Shown: piece by piece, positions 1 through 64,000 of the stretch
Layout: each line of letters opens with the position of its first letter
Numbering within the stretch: position 1 is the first letter of the stretch
From: Diadema setosum
Lineage: Eukaryota; Echinodermata; Echinoidea; Diadematoida; Diadematidae
NCBI GenBank assembly: GCA_033980235.1
Contig: CM067075.1
Location: forward strand, 31,857,385-31,921,384
Length of the DNA stretch: 64,000 bases
Direction of reading: 5' to 3'
Translations under genes and position numbers: made by a program
Notes under the pieces: model-generated
What the model was told of the DNA's origin: nothing
Database searches by the model: none
The model's input: the letters and a program-made list of their open reading frames with translations, nothing else

Positions 1-440
1 GCTGTTGTTTTTTCTTTTTTCTCGTATACCTGGTACTTTCTTGAAATAAACTAACAGTGTAGACCATCAAGCTGATTGACGCTCCTTTAAGGACCAAGTT
101 GTCGTTGGGCACACTTTTCGGTCACCCAGTGGAAACCAAATCTGCAGTCACTTCTTGCATCAGGCAGGTGGACATTACACAGGATCAGTTTTTCCACTAC
201 ATGTTAACTCTGTGGGAGATTTCCACATGGTCACTATGGGCAGGTGGTCCACCAGACAGGAGGTCTCTAGAGCAGGTTTTTCTGTATGTACATTTTGTAT
301 ATGTATATGTATACCCACATATTATATATATGCATATAAGTTCACTTATAATAAGTCTTAATACGCTGGATAGCACATGGCACATGTGTATTAAGTAAAG
401 TTCAGGATTTCCTCTGGGAGTTGGTTCACCTGCTAACCCG

Positions 441-444
<4 letters not shown>

Positions 445-475
<31 letters not shown>
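445..475. repeat. (TC)n microsatellite
   Basis: Uninterrupted TC dinucleotide of about 31 nt, followed by a TA-rich stretch into which the next element is inserted. Confidence 0.95.
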
Positions 476-478
<3 letters not shown>

Positions 479-489
479 ATTATATATAT

Positions 490-802
490 GGGCCGTGACG
501 CGAGAAAAGGGCCCTTAGCGCCGCTACGCGCAAACGCCAGAAAACGGCGCGGAAGTTTAACAAAGCAATACGCGCAAAAAAGATCAACTAGCTAACTACG
601 CGGAAAAGCACAGACGCATAAAAAATGACAGGATTTTGGACAAAACATGCTGTTTTGAATGTCGTAATTGGAGCATTTAGGTGTAGAATTTCAGACAAAG
701 GTTTGCATATCCAAATACGTCAGAGTTTCTTCTACAATATGGAGGTGAAAACTCATTTTCGGTATATAATGCCCTAAGGGCCTTTTTCTCGCGTCACGGC
801 CC
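490..802. mobile_element. MITE-like element with 28-bp terminal inverted repeats in a (TA)n site
   Basis: Left end GGGCCGTGACGCGAGAAAAG (490-517) and the reverse complement of 775-802 match at 27 of 28 positions. The element is 313 bp, CpG-rich at the ends, non-coding, and flanked by TATATAT on both sides, so the duplicated target is hidden in the TA tract. Superfamily not determined. Confidence 0.8.
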
Positions 803-2665
803 ATATATATGTGCATATACACAAACACACACACACACAAAATCATCAAATCCTTCAATCTGTGGCCACATCCCACTCTCCACACACTGGCCAGCAAATA
901 GACACACACATGCCGTTTGGCTAACCTAACCATTCACACTCAACAGAAACGGCCACGCCCATTTAGCTGCACGTAGATTGATCGACTATTGTACAGGATG
1001 ACAAAGAAATGCACAGACACATTAAAGGTGTATGGTCACATGGGAATGTTATTGCATTTTCTCCAGGAAACAAACTCTTTGACAATTTTCAAACCATAAT
1101 TGATGGCGGGTTTGATAATGACAGAGGTGAGTCAGCAAAGTTAAAAGAGTTTCCATCCATCTAAATAAGTTAAATCTTAGTTTTCACGGCTTTAAAGCCA
1201 TCACAACTACTGTTAAAAAAAATAACAAAGAACCTTTTCTGCATACATTTTCATGCAGGGGCAGTATAAAGTCAAATCTGATGGTAGACAACTTGACAAA
1301 TATTCTCTCTGTTATTATTAGATATAAATCTCCCCACATTGTTATTCCCATGCACCAGTTCAATGGTGCACAAATGTCCCCCCAAATTTCCACACCAAAA
1401 GACTATCCATGCTGACAGTAGTTTGCATTCTGCAGTATGAATTCCTTGTTATGCTGTTAATGGCAGGGAATACACAGCCTATGTTTATGTGAATTAGGAA
1501 GCATTATCAAACCTTGGACTTACACAAATGGACAAACTGAAAAACAAAGAAGTCAACAAAAACTGAAAAAAATTGGCAAGTGTTAAAATTACCTATACCA
1601 TAATATGCCACTATTAATCTTAATTTACCACTTGTTGCACTGAATCAAAATATGATTTCATTGACATTTATTCATTTCTTCTTGCCATGGTTACAGAAAT
1701 ATGCTTAGTTTAAGAAAGAAAAAATACTTATGACATACTTAGTTTACATTGGTCCTCTCCTGTCGAAAATCCTGCCAAGTGTTGAAGGACAGAACAGCCT
1801 AGCTCTCTACAATTCATGGATGCATGAATCAGAATTTACTTCAACATAATGGCTCTCCTACATTTCTGAATTTCTGTAATTCTGATTTTTTTCCCCCATC
1901 TCATCAGAAATTGCACTAGCTCCATGTCTGCAAGTATTCAGCTCAGAGGCCAAACAAATTAAAACGATGACAGGAATCAGTTGTGTTTATAACATTGTCC
2001 AGCAGTCACTGTACATGTCCAATGTCCTGCTATTGGACAATGAAAGCCGACAGATGAATATTCCTGCATGCCATTTGTACCACACTTCTAATTGCAATAA
2101 CAGAAGATAAACTACACGTTGGTCTTGAACTCTTCTGGCATTATGGGCTTGTACTCACACAAAAAAAAAGGTTTATCTTAGACATATTCAAACACTGAAT
2201 ATCGCAATTAAGCAACTTATAAAACAAAGGTTTAACCAAAGAACAATCTTTATATTGAATATAAACTATTGTTATGCTGAAAACAATAATACAAGACATC
2301 AACATCTTTTCCAGTAAAATGTACGCATTACACAACCAATTGCCTGCAATGTAGCATCATACATAAACAAATATAATTGACTGCAGTGGCTGACACACCA
2401 GCTTTTCTGACGTAAGTCCTACTCTTCTGTAACATTACTTCGAAAAATAACTGATCACAAATCAAAAACTGTTAAGACTGAATGAGCTTCCTCTTTTTCC
2501 CCAGCCCCTATGCACACATGACACATTGTCTCAGATTTCCTTGAATTTCAAAGAAAGCATGAATTACTTCAATACATTCTAACATGGCTCCCATCATATC
2601 ACTTGACTTCAACACAATGTTTTCATACACCAAGTGACACACAGACTGGCTACTCAAACACTGAA

Positions 2666-2680
2666 GGGGGGGGGGGGGGG
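2666..2680. repeat. Poly-G run
   Basis: Fifteen consecutive G residues; one of several long G or C homopolymers in the window. Confidence 0.95.
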
Positions 2681-2965
2681 AGCCTGAATAGAAACAAAAT
2701 AACTTTACAACAATTTTCAGTTTGTGTTAACCTGGAAGTCAATGACATCAGAAAATATATCACGTAAAATCAGTAGAGCTAATAACAACTGAAGTACACC
2801 AGGTTGTACATACCAAGTTATTCCTACAGGTTACATCTAGTAAAAATTAATGTTTTAGAGGGTTTTGGTGCAATGCATTTAAAACAAATAATGCCTCTGT
2901 CACCCTTAGGGTGGAGGCATAAAAAAGAAACACCCATCAAAGCAGCCATCAATAGCTCTCCATAA

Positions 2966-2967
<2 letters not shown>

Positions 2968-3011
<44 letters not shown>
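2968..3011. repeat. (TA)n microsatellite
   Basis: About 44 nt of alternating TA in the region just beyond the putative ACLY polyadenylation signal. Confidence 0.95.
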
Positions 3012-3014
<3 letters not shown>

Positions 3015-3019
3015 TATGA

Positions 3020-3746
3020 TTTATTCTTCTATTTGGAGACAATATTGCAAATTACAAAGACACAGACTTAGACTTAACAATTTTGTCTACTCTGTCACAG
3101 ACAACATTGCCAATTCTTGGATCAGTGGGCAGAAAAATATCTAGTGTCTTGTATACGCTTGTTATGCACTACTGAAAGCCACCATTTTTGTGCTACACAG
3201 TGAAAGGCATTGGTTCTGTTTTGATTCAAATGGAAACCAAGTACACATCGCTACCCTATTGAAGACACCCTGTTGGAGGTGAGGTAAGCATAAAATTAAA
3301 AAAGACAACACAATGGTTCATTACTGGGATGATAACATACAATGTATGGCCACAGAGTCATGGAAAGGTGAAAGCAAGTTGCAGCTACGTGACATATCAC
3401 CATCTTAAACACACAAGCAAAGACCTTCACAGCATGAATAAATACTAAACTCTTGAATTTCACAAGGTTTCGTCTACTTTCACTTATGGTCACTTGCAAA
3501 AATAAATCAGGTATGCAAGATAGACGAATTCATCGTGGGTATAAAGATCATTTTCAAAACATTGTCAAATACAAATAAAATGGTGGTAATGAAACTTAAA
3601 AAAAAAAATAATTGATAATGATTCCGAGAGACATAAGATGTTGACAAGCACTTGCACTTTCACTCAAATTGGATGCAGGATACATTAAACCCACAATTTT
3701 GGCCTCTATACTCAAGCGAGAGTTGCAAAAAACTTTGGCTGTTTCT
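3020..3746 (-). other. Putative ACLY 3' UTR
   Basis: No coding potential after the TAA. The nearest AATAAA on the minus strand is at 3020-3025, which would give a UTR of about 720 nt, running into a (TA)n tract just past it. A second AATAAA lies near 1668. The true cleavage site cannot be chosen from sequence alone. Confidence 0.3.
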
Positions 3747-57589
<53,843 letters not shown>

Positions 57590-57752
57590 CTAGTGGAGAC
57601 AAAATATAAAAACCAATAATGACAAAGGTTTACTTTTTTTTCAAAATTACAAAAACAAAATTTGTTGTGAGTGTTGTTGTTGTTGTTGTGGAAAAATAAA
57701 TACATGGGGCTCTATTGAACAATAATTCACCCCTAGGGGATACTAAGATCTG

Positions 57753-57870
57753 GGCCCTGTTTTATGAAGAGTTATAATTTATTATATAGTTGATTTCCAT
57801 CCTAAGTCTATGGCAGCCTGTGCGTTAAGGAAATTTAAAATCAATTATATCTTTTGATAAAACGGAGCCA
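57753..57870. mobile_element. Short MITE with GGGCCCTGTTTTAT ends
   Basis: Left GGGCCCTGTTTTATGAAGAG; reverse strand of right GGCTCCGTTTTATCAAAAGA, then TATAATTGATTT on both arms. About 118 bp. Similar in style to 9841-10168 and 7559-7721. Confidence 0.7.
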
Positions 57871-58991
57871 AGATCAAGCAATATCACAAACAAATCAAAC
57901 ATGATAAAGAACAAACAAAATTTTTATAGTATTAACTCTTTTCATACCCAAGAAGGACCTGACATAATTATTATTTTCTATTTTCAATGTTTTACTCAAT
58001 TCTGACTAAAGATAACTGGCACAATAATGTACTTTATATCAAAGCATACAATGGGCCCCTAACTAAGGAACCTTGTCAATTATATGCACACAGTATGTCC
58101 TGGAGAGAAAAGAATGAGGAGGAAAAAAGGAATAAAAAAGCAAATCAAGAAACAAGTTTACAGAGTGTATGGTTTCTAGATTCAAATCAAATTACTGGAG
58201 ATTATGAATTCAGAAACAAAAACATATTGATATGGAATATATCTTGACATTTGCATCTGTGTCAGGATCTAGCAGACAATCATAAGTGTGCAGCATATTT
58301 CATACAGTGTATGTGCCAGCTATGGTTAGGTCCTACTTGGCGGCTCAACACAAAATGGATTAAATCATCCTGACAGATCAATCAGAATGAACAGACGAGG
58401 GTTTTATGAAATCTAACGCAATATAATCATTCCACCTCGACGCTGTACATGGTACAAGTAGAGCAGAATGCATGTACTGTATCAGCTCAATACATTGATT
58501 ATGTACACGTGACAGTCTGGACTAACATACTCCCATAGGCTACATGAATTATCACTGTAATATTACACACACTGCTGCCATCTGGGTCTGTATTCCCATG
58601 AATTGATTGATTTTTTAGCTTAATTTATGTGCGAGTAGGGCGGCTTACCCTCCCTCGTTAGGCAGTATGAAGCCGCCATTCCCTTTCTATTACTAGCACT
58701 TTAGCTAGATCCAATTTTAATTTGCTTTCAGCCACTGTAATCATTCCCATGATCATGTTAAAAACTATCATGCTTTGCTTTGTTTTTTCATGCTTTCCAA
58801 CCAGAAGTAATGATGCAGATTCTTTAGATGCCATTAGTATTCAAACTGTCTACACTATTAACATTCCTGTACTTGTTCATGTCTACCTAGAGCCATACTT
58901 AATTTGTGTGTTATATTGAAATTAACAATTTGTTAACTAAAAACATTGCCAAAAAAAAAAATGTTTTACAGCAAACACAAATTATATTCAC

Positions 58992-59156
58992 TACTGTAAA
59001 ACAAGGAATGTTCGTATGCATTCTATTTAATTTCACAAAATATGAGAGCAAAGATTGGCAAAATTAAAATGCATGCAAAAGTTCTTGTCTACAATTATGC
59101 ATTGAATGTCAGTGGCAATTTGTGAAAATTTCATGCCTGGAATATACAATGTAGTA
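58992..59156 (+). mobile_element. MITE family C copy 2
   Basis: Begins TACTGTAAAACAAGGAATGT and ends AATATACAATGTAGTA. AAAGTTCTTGTCTACAATTA, TGCATTGAATGTCAGTGGCA and ATTTGTGAAAATTTCATG match the nested element at 13738-13915 in inverse orientation. Probably a TA target. Confidence 0.75.
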
Positions 59157-61989
59157 CTTGAAGTCACATTTCAAAACGCTGAGTGTAAATGTTGTACTCG
59201 TGAAATGGTAAAAGCTCTTCCCTACTCCAGTTTAGACATTGATGTGATAACTCAGTTCAGCTGCTTAAAGATATTCTATTTTTGGAATCTATTTTACTGT
59301 GTATTTTTTGATTGAAAAGTAATCAAGTCCCACAAAAAAAGCACACACAGTTTTCAGTGAGATTTTTATCCAGAGTCACTATGCTTCTTACCTCTCTTCC
59401 ACACAGTAAACAACATACATGTAAAAAAAAGTGTACACAAGTACTGCTGCAGAAGTCGCCCATTTTGAATTAAACATAATTTCTGGCGAGTTTCTCTTAA
59501 AAATTAAACAATATGATTCAAACTATAGCAGGCTGGTAATTTCCTCTGAATACCAGACTCTGTTTGGGAATACCCTGAGTACTTATTTTTTGCCTTTTTT
59601 TGAAGTTGAAAGAATGGTTGAACATGGAAGTGGTCAACTGGCTGGCTTCATTTTCACTTTCTGACGTTTCAGAGGAAACACGTACAGGCCTACATTTTTG
59701 TAAGATTTACAGTCCTGTACAAATGACAAGTTAGAGTAAAGGTAGATTAAATCCACTTTCAAATTGGACTGAGTTCTTTCCTTGTATACGACAGCTGTCT
59801 TTTTACACTCATAATGCACTGTATGTGCCGTGTCTGTCATGAGCATATTTCATAAAATTGAGACAACAGACACTGGAGGGCAATTTTGTGACTGATTGAA
59901 TTTGCAATCTTGAACCACGCTGACAGAAATCATTACTTTTCAAGAGAAAAAAAAAAGTGATAAAAATTTTCTCAATTTGGATATGATCAATACAACACAT
60001 CAGTGTTGGGGTCAATATGTTCACGGGCTATGAATTTCACAAATATTGGTCAAATCTTGAAATTCAAAATTTATAAAAGTAAAAACAGTGCAAAATTATA
60101 TACAGTACAAATGTATGTACACGCACGTAGTAGTGCTTTTTTACAGCATGCATTACCATAACGCAGATAAGGAGATCATAAAACACACTTGATGTGTCAG
60201 TTTTGTTAGTACGCATGTATACAACATACAGTCGTTTCCTTTTTTCAATCTATCTCCTATATTATTCAATCAGGTATCTCAGGTTCAGTTATTGGCATCT
60301 AAATTACATGGATAAGACCAAGAAATTATTACATTCACAATAGTCCTTGACAAAAAATCTGCACTTCTATCGTAAGCACCCATTTTAGAATGAACCTTAT
60401 GTTTTGAGCAATACTCTAGTGTGTGATCGTAATCTATACATCTTGTAGTGTGCGTGGATGCAAGGCGACATACACGCTTAGAAACCCAAGGGGTGCACAG
60501 TACGCTGTATGTATGAGGGAAATAAAGCAGTCTTTTGACTGGACTTATCCAAACTCATCTTGAAAAGTGTTTGTATCAAAGAGGTCTTTATTATTCTTTG
60601 GCTCATCATCCGGATGATAGTAAAGCATGCAACAGAAATGTGGATAATCTTAATCCACTCAAATTACATCATCTGCATTCACAGGTGTCTAAAAGGGGTA
60701 CCATGGTAAGTAGCACGGGTGCAGAGTGGGTGACAATCCCAACAGATGCCAGCATTACACTCCCAGTTTGCATTGGTAGAAAAAGGATGTGCCAACACTA
60801 AGGTACTGTAGAAAGTTTCAAAAGTCAAGCTGCCATGATAGAAAAAGGATGTGCTAACACGCGGTAGATTAAGAATACCTGTAGATTTCTTTTTCCCTAC
60901 TAAAAATGTGAAAGTCATCTTGTGACCTCATATCAACACTGTAGCAGTACCAGGCCTTTTCTTCAACTCAGATCAGTACATACCCATAACTTCATTGCCT
61001 AATTTTGGTGTGAGGGAAAGCTGAGTACCAGCAGAAATCCGGCGGTTCATTCAGCTTTTCAGAATTGACAGGAAGTGTATTATGCTGAATGGTGGGTACA
61101 ATTTTTACCAGCACGTGTGTCCCTTTTCATCCCACAACTACGAGACTGATGTACATCTAAAGGTACTGGTACAGATAGGCATACTGGTATCGTTGTACAG
61201 ATAATATGTGCATCAGGTACCCTGTGTACACCATCTACAGAACAGTATGATTTCTGCAGAATTCAGTGTACATGGGGAGTGTCTACTTTCTCTGATTGAA
61301 ACAAACCTGTACAGTTTTCATCATACTGCATGACTCACATGGTTTTTAAAAAAAGTTACAGTTTGAATTCTTTGCATGAAATGTCTTCACCTGCCGATCA
61401 AGATTTGATGATATCAAAACAAAATTATTTTGATGACATCGGGTGAATGATGCATCAAAATTCTTCAGTGAAACCTGTAACTGAATACAAGATGAATGTG
61501 GATTGTTGTCACTCACACTAGATATTGTTTCATAGATTGTCAATTTACAATGACTTTTCAAATAGTGTAGGTGTCAGTACATAAATAAATATGCAAATTA
61601 ATGCCACCTGTTGTATTGTGTTCTTAGTTTCAATAGTTTCACAGTGCAATCACCATCACACAAAAATAATAGCAAAATCAATCTCATGTGTAAAGTAATT
61701 TATACATTCAAGCACACAATACACATTCTGTACTCTGTATACAAGAAAATCTATAGGAATTTTCTTACTTTTACTCAATGCATTTTAATTGTTCAATAGA
61801 CTTCACTTGCTCTCTATGGATTTGAATGCATAGAGTGTAGCTGTATATTATATTAAAATTCCACTTGCTCCCTGCTGAGATAAATGCAGGTATGCAAAAT
61901 TAGAATTTTTTGTTAATGATATTCACACTGCAACCTGCCAGCCACTTAAATTCTGAAGAGTGAGCACTCAGCTTAAATCACCTGGGTGA

Positions 61990-62330
61990 CATCCTATACG
62001 GTGTACCAACGTCGCCCTCGTATCATGCGCGCTCTGTAAACATCCCAAAATGTCAGATGGTGCTCCGCAGAATCAATTAGGTTTTCTGCAAACGAGATTG
62101 CCACGACGCTCCAGCGCCGCCGCCCGTGCATGCCGCAACCTCCCAGGGAATTGAATTTATCAATACCCGTTAGGGAACCCGAAATCTTCCCTCCGCATAC
62201 CCACGCACGCACTCGTTGCATCGCCACTCGTCACTATTTGTTACTCTGAATCTAGGAACCTTGCCCGCGATCATTGCTACTCAGTGTTCCTCAAATAAAC
62301 TGAGTGCTCCTGCCAAAATGAGCGGCACAC
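61990..62330. promoter_or_regulatory. CpG-rich patch, candidate promoter or untranslated first exon
   Basis: Contains GACGCTCCAGCGCCGCCGCC and CGCATACCCACGCACGCACT within otherwise AT-rich DNA. On the minus strand GTCACCCAG|GTGATT at its left edge could be a 5' splice site, so it might be an untranslated ACLY exon. No TATA box or start codon supports this directly. Confidence 0.25.
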
Positions 62331-64000
62331 AACATCCTTTGACATTCAGCAGCCCGGCAAGAGTATATTCTGTGAGCAGATTATTAAATTTTCTTGACTC
62401 ACATTTTTGTATAGTCTTATCCCATCTTTCTTATTCTGTTTTTTTTTTTTTTTAAGGGTTTCACATTCACTTGGTTCAATCAAATCTGCTCCTGATGCAC
62501 ATTGCAATAACATTGTGGCCCTACATCACAAAAGCCACAAGAAAGTTGCACAAGACTGATTTCCAATAAGCCTACAAAATATGTGCATTTTGGGCCAACT
62601 TGGCTGATCAGGGTTTTTGTTTTGGTTGTTTTATGTGGGTTTTTTTTTTGGGGGGGGGGATAGGTTGTGGAATAAGGTACATTTTCTTTATGCATTAGAA
62701 ATTTTAATGCATTATAAAAAGTATCATACATGTACAAAATTGTAGCATTACGTTCATCTACACAAGCATACTTTTTCTGTTTCAAGCTGTTTTTTGCCCC
62801 AATTTATAGTTCATAGTTGTTCATTGTATACTAATATTAAATGCTCTAGTTTAATCCAGCAATTTTTTTCACAGTAGTTGTTTGAGTTTTAAGTCCTCCC
62901 CCTCTCCCTCTTCTACACACAATAAAGAGTTGCTAGAGTATACATTGTATAAATTTCCAAGACCATCATCCTTTATTCCTACAAATCTAGGTGGTTTTTA
63001 TTTTCCATCATTTACTCCAGATGATAGGTAAGAAACCTCCAATTCTGTTGAGATATATATACATCATTTTATTTAAAGCAAAAGATCTGCCTTTTCAGAA
63101 TTTCATCTTTAAAACCATCTTATCTGGCATCTCTTTGTTAGAATTGTGAAGCATGATCACATTTACTCCATCTGTTCTTACAATATATTATACTTGATAT
63201 AGCATTAGGCAAATTCCACTTCCCATCTTCCCCACCAATAAAGACTGTGTTGCCTCAGGATAAACTTTGGTACCAGGTATCTAAATATAACAAGCACGGT
63301 GCACAAGCATGCACCCTATCAGCATTCAAGTCTAGAATACTGGATTCTAACTTCTACATAGGAGACTATAAATTTACATCCTGAGGCAAGAATGGTTTAG
63401 AGAGCAGCATGTGAAACACTATCCGAGACAAACAGTATTGGCAAATAGTGCTGCATCCAGTGGGAATATCCAGGGCAGTATTTGCATTTTGTAAGGATGA
63501 GAAGAAAGAGAGGCACGGCCCAACAAAATTTGCTCTTCCATGGGAATACGATATTTCCCAACATGCAAGTGATCCACTGTTTAAATGGACTGCTGATGGC
63601 ATGTACAGCCATGTTGCAGTGGACTGTTGAACATCTAACATGCAAATTATGCATGCCTGCTCAGTTCAATTCAGACGACGGCAATCGAGTTGAGAATGTT
63701 GCCTACGACAACATTGCCAGAATGTTTGCATTGCTGTATGTGCATGGCTGTTATGCACTAATGCGTGTGTGCATTCAGATTAGCAACGAATTATGATAGC
63801 GTCATACAACATTAAAACAGGTGTACAGAAGTTGGGGGGTGGCATTTTAGATATTTGTCGGCTGGAATCAAAATAGCTATGCATATTTTGATGTGAAATT
63901 ATGAATTTCAAACACAGGTGATGTTTGTTTGAAGAAAATTGGTTCATAAATGGCCAAAAGATACTGTAGAATGCTATAAAGATAAGAAATTTCCCATTTC

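Larger units (their letters stand above)
1..3019. other. Flank downstream of ACLY, no gene recognised
   Basis: AT-rich sequence with no ORF of recognisable family on either strand. It holds the (TC)n tract, one inverted-repeat element (490-802), a 15-nt poly-G (2666-2680) and a (TA)n tract. The rest, 1000-2600, shows nothing I can name. Confidence 0.6.
57590..64000. other. Upstream intron/5' flank of ACLY, no coding exon recognised
   Basis: The first ~53 residues of ACLY must be encoded upstream of 57589, but I found no match on the minus strand here. The region holds the MITE at 57753, family C copy 2 at 58992, an 8-bp GGCGGCTT/AAGCCGCC hairpin near 58640-58676, a CpG-rich patch (61990-62330) and poly-T/poly-G. 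ORFs near 63448-63796 have no recognised family. Confidence 0.5.

Noticed and set aside
62216..62455. ORF spanning the CpG-rich patch containing an MSGTQHP start
   Set aside because: It resembles a start context on the plus strand but matches no part of ACLY or any family I know, and runs into poly-T.
63448..63796. Overlapping plus-strand ORFs of 60 and 104 codons at the right end
   Set aside because: Neither shows a family motif, and the two frames overlap; no evidence of a second gene.

Overview
This is a eukaryotic (metazoan) genomic window of about 64 kb holding one recognisable gene: ATP-citrate lyase (ACLY), on the minus strand. I could place 25 coding exons between 57589 (first exon seen) and 3747 (stop codon). 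They join in frame into 1038 residues plus stop. All 24 introns are GT-AG. The fragment aligns with human ACLY (compared from memory) from about residue 54 to the C-terminus. The first coding exon, for about 53 residues, was not found and probably lies beyond the right edge.

The host is probably a marine invertebrate deuterostome, most likely an echinoderm such as a sea urchin. The grounds are the AT-rich, intron-heavy sequence, the many simple repeats and the dense small inverted-repeat elements. This is inference; no taxonomic marker was tested.

Layout, left to right (the gene reads right to left). 1-3746: 3' UTR and downstream flank. 3747-9769: last three exons; the last intron holds a minisatellite array interrupted by a MITE. 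9770-20296: a 10.5-kb intron with foldback, TTAA-type and tRNA-like repeats. 20297-31368: 13 closely spaced exons for the citryl-CoA lyase and CCS-alpha parts. 31369-43530: a 12.2-kb intron in the regulatory linker. 43531-57589: nine exons for the ATP-grasp/CCS-beta part. The intron 51590-55695 carries a 2.9-kb DNA transposon with a CpG-rich, promoter-like interior. 57590-64000: upstream intron or flank with one CpG-rich patch near 62.1 kb.

The product is cytosolic and makes acetyl-CoA and oxaloacetate from citrate, CoA and ATP. The catalytic residues (human H760, H900, H975, D1026) are present. I found no gene cluster, CRISPR array or novel enzymatic system. The unusual content is the linker lacking the mammalian phosphorylation motif, simple repeats sitting just after several 5' splice sites, and a crowded, partly nested set of non-autonomous transposons.
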